Of a stretch of 64,000 nucleotides of DNA, positions 59,476 through 64,000 are shown in pieces. Where the stretch lies: assembly GCF_030812315.1 (NCBI RefSeq), contig NZ_JAUSSM010000013.1, forward strand, positions 1-64,000. Reading direction: 5' to 3'. The translations under genes were made by a program, and so were the position numbers. Source of the DNA: Arthrobacter oryzae (GTDB lineage: Bacteria; Actinomycetota; Actinomycetes; Actinomycetales; Micrococcaceae). The notes beneath the pieces were generated by a model, which saw only the letters and a program-made list of their open reading frames with translations, was not told the origin of the DNA and ran no database searches. The number at the start of each line of letters is the position of its first letter. The first letter of the stretch is position 1.

Positions 59476-60213
59476 CTAACGCTTGAACCACGCCGCCCGG
59501 ACGGGCGTGCCGGACCGGAGGCTTGCGGAGAGTGACTGCCCCTGAAGGCCCAGTTCCGAAAAGCCGTCCAGTACGCGGCGTGTGAGGTCTCCCCGGTCCA
59601 CTTTCGGCACCGGACCGTCGTCCACCCCGTCGGCGGGACCTGCGTAGCCGTCGTGGGCGAGAAGTATTGAACCCCGGACGGTCCCGTCAAGCGCTTTTTG
59701 CACCCGCTCCGCCTGCGAAATGTGTCTGGAATCCCACGTAGTCGGGCCCCACATGACGGGGTGCAGTCCGGTCGCCATGACTGCACGCCAGGACGCAAAC
59801 GTCTGCCGGCCGTAGGGCGGACGCATCCAGCCAACACTCCGCCCCGTTAGGTCCTCCAGCTCATTCTTGCCGCTTTGGGTTCGCCGCCTCACTTCCTCAG
59901 AACTGAACTGGGTGAGGCAGCGGTGGTCCTGGCCATGGAGTGCGACTTCATGACCTTCCGACATCACCTCGTTCAGAAGGCCAGGGTGAGCTCTGGCCCG
60001 CGTAAGGAGCACAAAAAAGGTCGCCGTTGCGCGACGATCAGCAAGTGCAGCCAGTATCTGATCGGTTCCGCCCGGCTCCGGGCCGTCATCGTAGGTCAGG
60101 ACGACGTGTGGCTCGCTGGTTTTGACGGCAACCACCGACCCGACGAAGCTCGAGTGGCGTCGAATCACGGGTTTCAGGACCCGGCCCAAGGCCCGCCGCG
60201 CTACAGACACCAT
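59476..60213 (-). CDS. Polysaccharide deacetylase (NodB homology) family protein
   Basis: 245-residue CE4-type deacetylase. Motif 1 TYDDGPEPGG supplies the catalytic base and metal Asp, motif 2 HGQDH the two metal His ligands, motif 3 RPPYGRQ the Arg/Pro lining, and MGPTTWDSRH plus LLAHDG complete the active site. No clear signal peptide is seen; a basic N-terminus (RRALGRVLKPVIRRH) may be cytoplasmic. Its place next to glycosyltransferases suggests modification of a glycan precursor or surface polysaccharide. Confidence 0.88.
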   Translation of the reverse strand: MVSVARRALGRVLKPVIRRHSSFVGSVVAVKTSEPHVVLTYDDGPEPGGTDQILAALADRRATATFFVLLTRARAHPGLLNEVMSEGHEVALHGQDHRCLTQFSSEEVRRRTQSGKNELEDLTGRSVGWMRPPYGRQTFASWRAVMATGLHPVMWGPTTWDSRHISQAERVQKALDGTVRGSILLAHDGYAGPADGVDDGPVPKVDRGDLTRRVLDGFSELGLQGQSLSASLRSGTPVRAAWFKR

Positions 60214-60222
60214 GGCCTCCGG

Positions 60223-61167
60223 TCAGTCATCACGTGAGTATTCCTGATAGGCGAAGCCGGCGGCTCCTGCCACCATTCCCGCTCCGCGGAAGGCGGTCCG
60301 GAGTCCCCTCGCCTGATGACGTAACGATCTTCGGAGAAGGCCGTACGTGTAGCGCGCGGTTCCCGCCACTACCCGCACAAGACCACGGAAGCCGGCTCGG
60401 GCGCGGACCACCGCCCTGCCGACTGTCCCCGTCGCCAGGTGCATATCAACCAGAGTCGAGGAATTACCGTGGCTCCACGAGCGGGCCAGCACCCACTTGC
60501 GCGTCATCCGATCGGCAGGCACGAAGTCTGTGGTCCTGGATTCCTCGCACCAGACGATCCGCCCGCCGCGCTTCACCAGGGCTTTGCTGAAATGGGTGTC
60601 CTCACCTCCGGTAAGTCCGAACCGGTGGTGGAAACGAACCCTGAGCTCCAGCAGCTGCTTCATGTCCAGCAGGAGATTGCCCGCGGCCGCCACCTGAATG
60701 GGCGTTCCCGTTTGCATTGTTCGACGGGTGAAGAAAGACCCCGCAGAAACCCATGGTTCCAGCTCACCTTGGAACTCCGAGATCACCCGGCCCATCACGG
60801 CAGTCGCCTGGGTATCACGCCACGTGCGGATCAGCGGCACCAGCCATTGTTCCTGTGGCCGCTCATCATCGTCGATGAAAATGAGGAGATCGGCGGCGCC
60901 GGCTTCATCCAAGGCACGGTTACGGCCCGCTGAAATACCCGGTTCGGGCTCTAGTACGTAGGACACGAGAGGGTGGTCCAGCCGGCTCACAACTGGCTCC
61001 GCGCTTGCCGCGGGATCGTTGTCGATTACCAGGATCCTGGCGGAGACCGTTTCCTCCGGTGAATCATTCAATGCGGAAACATGCCTGATCATCAGGGGCA
61101 GCCCAAGGGAAAGCTCGTTTGGACGCATGTACGTCAGAACAGCCACGACTACACTCAACGGCTTCAC
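60223..61167 (-). CDS. Glycosyltransferase family 2
   Basis: 314 residues from a GTG at 61167 with GGAAGG upstream, starting VKPLSVVVAVLTYMRPNEL. The GT-A fold is shown by ISAGRNRALDEAGAADLLIFIDDDERPQEQW, with the metal-binding DDD, and by GLTGGEDTHFSKALVKRGGRIVWCEES near the acceptor site. The longer frame from 61272 would overlap the upstream gene by 88 bp. It is followed within 10 bp by the deacetylase gene. Donor sugar and acceptor unknown. Confidence 0.87.
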   Translation of the reverse strand: MKPLSVVVAVLTYMRPNELSLGLPLMIRHVSALNDSPEETVSARILVIDNDPAASAEPVVSRLDHPLVSYVLEPEPGISAGRNRALDEAGAADLLIFIDDDERPQEQWLVPLIRTWRDTQATAVMGRVISEFQGELEPWVSAGSFFTRRTMQTGTPIQVAAAGNLLLDMKQLLELRVRFHHRFGLTGGEDTHFSKALVKRGGRIVWCEESRTTDFVPADRMTRKWVLARSWSHGNSSTLVDMHLATGTVGRAVVRARAGFRGLVRVVAGTARYTYGLLRRSLRHQARGLRTAFRGAGMVAGAAGFAYQEYSRDD

Positions 61168-61184
61168 GTGTTGCTTGGTCCTTC

Positions 61185-62222
61185 CTATGCAGGCGGTCCA
61201 GGACGTCGGGGCCTTGACCGTTCCATAGCTTGCCGGTAGGCCCCCAGGTGGTCCACGCCAGCCGATCCCCATTCCCGTCCTTTGAGGTTGGGCTCCGGTC
61301 GCGGTCCAGCAGCCCGAAGGCCCGCCAATGTCCGGATGAGGTGCTCACTCGTCAGCGGCCCCTCAAAAAGGAAAACCCATCCCGGTCCTACTTCGTCGGA
61401 CAATCTTCGGTTGACCTCGTTATCGGGCACCAGCACCGGCCTGCCCAAGGATAAGGAAGTCAGGACGCCCGCGGAATTGTGCATGAGCCGGTACGGAAGT
61501 ACAACGAGCTCGGATGATGTAATAACCCCCACGAGGTCCTCGTCGGAAATGAACCTCAAGTCCAGGTGGATCCGGTTGTCACCTTGGGCCGCGGAACGGA
61601 TAGAGTCCGCCAACGCCTCACTGGTGGGGTTGCCGGCCAAGCGCAGTGAAATATCGTCAGCCACGTGGCGGGTGCCTCGGAAGGCGCGCACCAGTTCCTC
61701 AACGCCCTTATACCGCCGGATCAGGCCGATGTAGCCGATCTGCCCCGAAACCTGATTCTGAGGCGTAAACGGCGCGAACCAATCCCGGTAATGGCCATGG
61801 GGAATGGTACGGAAGGGTTCACCGGCTGGAATCGGCGTCGTGCTGTTTAGCCGGATCCGCAGCGTTGTCGCCTTATCCAGAAGCCGGAGAAGGAGCCTCT
61901 CCCGCCTGGAAATATCCTGGGGCACTTCGACATTATGGACGGTGCGCACCAGCGGGGTCCGGAAAATACGAAGCCTCAGAATAAGTCCGAGGGTCAGTGC
62001 CTGCCGGACGATCTTTTTCAGCGGGCTGTGTCCATTCACAAGGATTTCCGGCCAATGGACATGGAACACGTCGTATTTGCCGAGCAGCGCGGTTCGCCAG
62101 GAGAAGGTCTTCACCTCGACATCTGGGAGGCTGTGCAAACTTTGCCGCAGCATGACGAGATATGGATTAGTTGTGGGACGGGGGTTGGGAAAGGACTGCA
62201 AGACCGTAAGTTCGTCCCTCAC
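61185..62222 (-). CDS. GT-B glycosyltransferase (family 4-like)
   Basis: 345 residues with two Rossmann-like halves. The N-terminal half has KYDVFHVHWPEIL and RTVHNVEVPQDISRRE; the C-terminal half has GQIGYIGLIRRYKGVEELVRAF, ELVVLPYRLMHNSAGVLTSLSLGRPVLVPDNEVN, the E-x7-E-like nucleotide-sugar loop being replaced by NSAGVLTSLS. Such proteins resemble the GumK/GumH-like and EpsF-like transferases of exopolysaccharide clusters. It is the first gene of the leftward set; the next is 17 bp away. Confidence 0.85.
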   Translation of the reverse strand: MRDELTVLQSFPNPRPTTNPYLVMLRQSLHSLPDVEVKTFSWRTALLGKYDVFHVHWPEILVNGHSPLKKIVRQALTLGLILRLRIFRTPLVRTVHNVEVPQDISRRERLLLRLLDKATTLRIRLNSTTPIPAGEPFRTIPHGHYRDWFAPFTPQNQVSGQIGYIGLIRRYKGVEELVRAFRGTRHVADDISLRLAGNPTSEALADSIRSAAQGDNRIHLDLRFISDEDLVGVITSSELVVLPYRLMHNSAGVLTSLSLGRPVLVPDNEVNRRLSDEVGPGWVFLFEGPLTSEHLIRTLAGLRAAGPRPEPNLKGREWGSAGVDHLGAYRQAMERSRPRRPGPPA

Positions 62223-62364
62223 CCGCTACCCCCTGACTAACATTATTGGCCCTCCGAAGTACCCCAAAACTAATGCATCAACTGTTGCTTCCGTAAGGGC
62301 TAAAGTCCCAGTCAGGTAGGGCTACTCGTTTCCACGGGCACTCCTGCTGGGTATTGTGCCTTCC

Positions 62365-63348
62365 ATGACCAGAGCCGAAGCTTCGCGCGTAGCCGTGGTG
62401 GTGGTGAACTTCGGTTCGCACCACCTTCTGGAACTCAACCTCCTTCCCGTGGCAAGGCATTCTCCGGACGCGCTCATTGTCGTGGTGGACAATTTCTCGT
62501 CAATGGCGGAAAGGGAGGCAGTATCTGTTCAGGCTGACCGCCACGGCTGGGAAGCTGTGCTTGCCTCCTCGAATCTCGGCTTCGGCGAGGGCATGAACCT
62601 CGGTGTGGAACGTGCCGTGGCCTTGGGAGCGACCAGCTTTTTGCTTCTCAACCCCGACGCCACCCTGGACGCAGCCAGTTTTGATTTGCTGAGGAAAAAG
62701 GTGGCCGCGGAACCAATGTCGCTGGTCTCCCCCGTGGTCGTTCGCCCGGACGGTTCAGTGTGGTTTGCAGGAAGCGATTTGTACCTTGAGTCGGGAAATA
62801 TGCGCTCGAGGAATAGGAGGGTGGACGCTGCTGATAATCGGATCGAACCGTGGCTCAGCGGCGCCTGCCTTATGGTGACCAAGGAATTGTGGCGCAAGTT
62901 GGGTGGGTTCTCCGACGCCTACTTTCTGTATTGGGAAGACGTGGACCTCTCGTACCGGACCCGCCTGCTCGGGGGCGACGTCGTCGTCCTGGAGGGCGCA
63001 AAGGCCGTCCACGATGAGGGCGGAACCCACGAGCTGGAGTCCCGGGCCAAAGTGGGCCGGGGCAAGTCGGCCACCTACTACTACTACAATTTGCGAAACC
63101 GCCTCGTGTTTGCTTCCGCCTGTCTCGACGAACCGGATCTTCGACGCTGGATGCGGAGGTCAGTGCAGGCGGCGCGCGATGTGCTCCTGCAGGGCGGGAA
63201 GAAACAGTTCCTGCGGCCCGTCCAACCGCTATCGGCCGCCTTCCGCGGGACTTGGGATGGACTCCAGATCGCGCGTAATGAACTGAGGCTAAGGCGCGCC
63301 CTGAAACGCCGCGCAGTTGTTTTGCCCTCAGGCGAAGAGCCGCGTTAG
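62365..63348 (+). CDS. Glycosyltransferase family 2 (rhamnosyltransferase-like)
   Basis: 327 residues from ATG 62365; an in-frame GTG three codons upstream is the alternative. The pattern VVVVNFGSHHLLELNL, VVVDNFSS, SSNLGFGEGMNLGVERAVALGATSFLLLNPDATLDAASF matches the WbbL/rhamnosyltransferase branch of GT2, and DVDLSYRTRLLGGDVVVLEGAKAVHDEGGT is the acceptor-side motif. It is divergent from the GT-B gene and convergent with the tyrosine phosphatase gene, with a 21-bp 3' overlap. Confidence 0.87.
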   Translation: MTRAEASRVAVVVVNFGSHHLLELNLLPVARHSPDALIVVVDNFSSMAEREAVSVQADRHGWEAVLASSNLGFGEGMNLGVERAVALGATSFLLLNPDATLDAASFDLLRKKVAAEPMSLVSPVVVRPDGSVWFAGSDLYLESGNMRSRNRRVDAADNRIEPWLSGACLMVTKELWRKLGGFSDAYFLYWEDVDLSYRTRLLGGDVVVLEGAKAVHDEGGTHELESRAKVGRGKSATYYYYNLRNRLVFASACLDEPDLRRWMRRSVQAARDVLLQGGKKQFLRPVQPLSAAFRGTWDGLQIARNELRLRRALKRRAVVLPSGEEPR

Positions 63349-63966
63349 GTCCGCCGCTATGTTCTCAGTGGCTTCTCCGACCTGCGCTAAAACAGCTTTG
63401 TGCTGGCGGTTTGTGGAGTTATGGCCGTCCGGGATATCGAGGGGATCGATCCCTCGAGAGCTGGTCCTCTTCCACCATGGACCGGCCGCCGGCGCTGTTA
63501 GCCGGGCATCTCCCCGAAGCGAGTTGAGTTCCTCCACGAACTCTCGGAACCGGACGTCACCGGGTGCGTCATGGTCAGAGGAGTCCGGTCGCGGCCCCAG
63601 CTGCACATGCTGGGCAAGCCGTGCAGCTTCCCGGAGGGTGAACGTCCTTTGGCGGGCCGACGGGGAGATCAAGGCCACCGCTGATCGGTGGGCGAGCTCC
63701 ATGACCAGAACGAGGTCGGCGGAATCGATGGCGGAATCGTCGACCAATGACGAAGCGTGCGCGGGAGACTCCCCCGTCACACGCTCACCGGATAGGAGGC
63801 TTGCCGCTTCGCTGCAAAGACCGGCATCCCTAATTGCCTTTGTCCCCGCGCTGGTTACCTGAAATCCAGGCTGGCCCGGCAACCGCGAAAGCCGGGCGCC
63901 CAGGACCGCCGCGGCGTATGGAGAGCGACAAATGTTCGCTGTGCAAACCATCAGGATTTTATTCAC
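63328..63966 (-). CDS. Low-molecular-weight protein tyrosine phosphatase
   Basis: 212 residues; the N-terminal VCTANICRSPYAAAVL is the P-loop C-x5-R-S with catalytic Cys 8 or so. The C-terminal half is less standard, and the general-acid Asp of the usual D-P-Y loop is not obvious (candidate DHDAPGDVRF). The length exceeds the ~150 residues typical of Wzb/PtpA. Placement beside glycosyltransferases suggests a Wzb-like role in regulating exopolysaccharide export. Confidence 0.78.
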   Translation of the reverse strand: MNKILMVCTANICRSPYAAAVLGARLSRLPGQPGFQVTSAGTKAIRDAGLCSEAASLLSGERVTGESPAHASSLVDDSAIDSADLVLVMELAHRSAVALISPSARQRTFTLREAARLAQHVQLGPRPDSSDHDAPGDVRFREFVEELNSLRGDARLTAPAAGPWWKRTSSRGIDPLDIPDGHNSTNRQHKAVLAQVGEATENIAADLTRLFA

Positions 63967-64000
63967 GGATCCGGCGTTCGCTCCTTGTCAACGGGCTTCC

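Overview
The window looks like chromosomal DNA of a high-GC actinobacterium, most likely an Arthrobacter/Pseudarthrobacter-type member of the Micrococcaceae. This is inferred from gene content and style: APS-reductase sulfate assimilation, menaquinone genes ordered much as in other actinobacteria, GAF-ANTAR and SARP-type regulators, an EspI-like ATPase, and long antisense ORFs typical of high GC. No rRNA, tRNA, CRISPR array, intact insertion sequence or origin was recognised.

Layout. 0-6 kb: a possible transposase tail at the left edge, then a leftward sulfate-assimilation operon (sir-cysH-cysD-cysN, genes overlapping by 1-4 nt) and a sirohydrochlorin chelatase. 6-8.4 kb: a TRIC-like channel, a SUKH-like protein, and a DUF559 nuclease-like gene bracketed by two copies of a ~100-bp inverted-repeat element. 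8.4-19.1 kb: menaquinone synthesis (polyprenyl synthase, menJ, menG, menF, menD), interrupted by a polar amino-acid ABC transporter and a YceI/MarR pair; menC lies apart at 30.7 kb. 19.3-25.5 kb: a LacI regulator, a GH32 fructan/sucrose hydrolase and a sugar ABC transporter, with twin palindromic operators. 25.7-40.7 kb: GNAT, an argS, PhoX, menC, PAP2, a GH25-like protein, an aminotransferase, a SARP regulator with a degenerate receiver, an AhpD-like protein and an MFS exporter. 40.8-50.8 kb: an island of five secreted proteins with unrelated N-termini (two CAP, one Ig/chitobiase-like, one beta-propeller, one carboxypeptidase-regulatory-like) that share three C-terminal SLH-like repeats, plus a truncated sixth. 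51-59.4 kb: mixed genes, including an EspI-like ATPase, GAF-ANTAR, TetR, a zinc ribbon, a secreted metallophosphoesterase with a PKD domain, and MarR. 59.4-64 kb: an exopolysaccharide-type locus (deacetylase, three glycosyltransferases, low-molecular-weight tyrosine phosphatase).

The most unusual signals are not genes. (1) A family of ~20-bp units containing GTGAGAGAGCGT (or its complement) occurs in six intergenic clusters between 19.1 and 38.8 kb, about 25 units in all, spaced almost always exactly 32 bp apart (three helical turns), with forward units always to the left of reverse units. (2) The SLH island is bracketed by 156-bp direct repeats derived from the MFS gene; the right copy truncates an SLH gene at its conserved NRDAM motif. 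(3) Two 66-bp palindromes of one family lie 39 kb apart, one supplying the stop codon of a gene. (4) Four of the five SLH genes carry a G-rich leader just ahead of an apparent TTG start, and the fifth has the G-tract further upstream.
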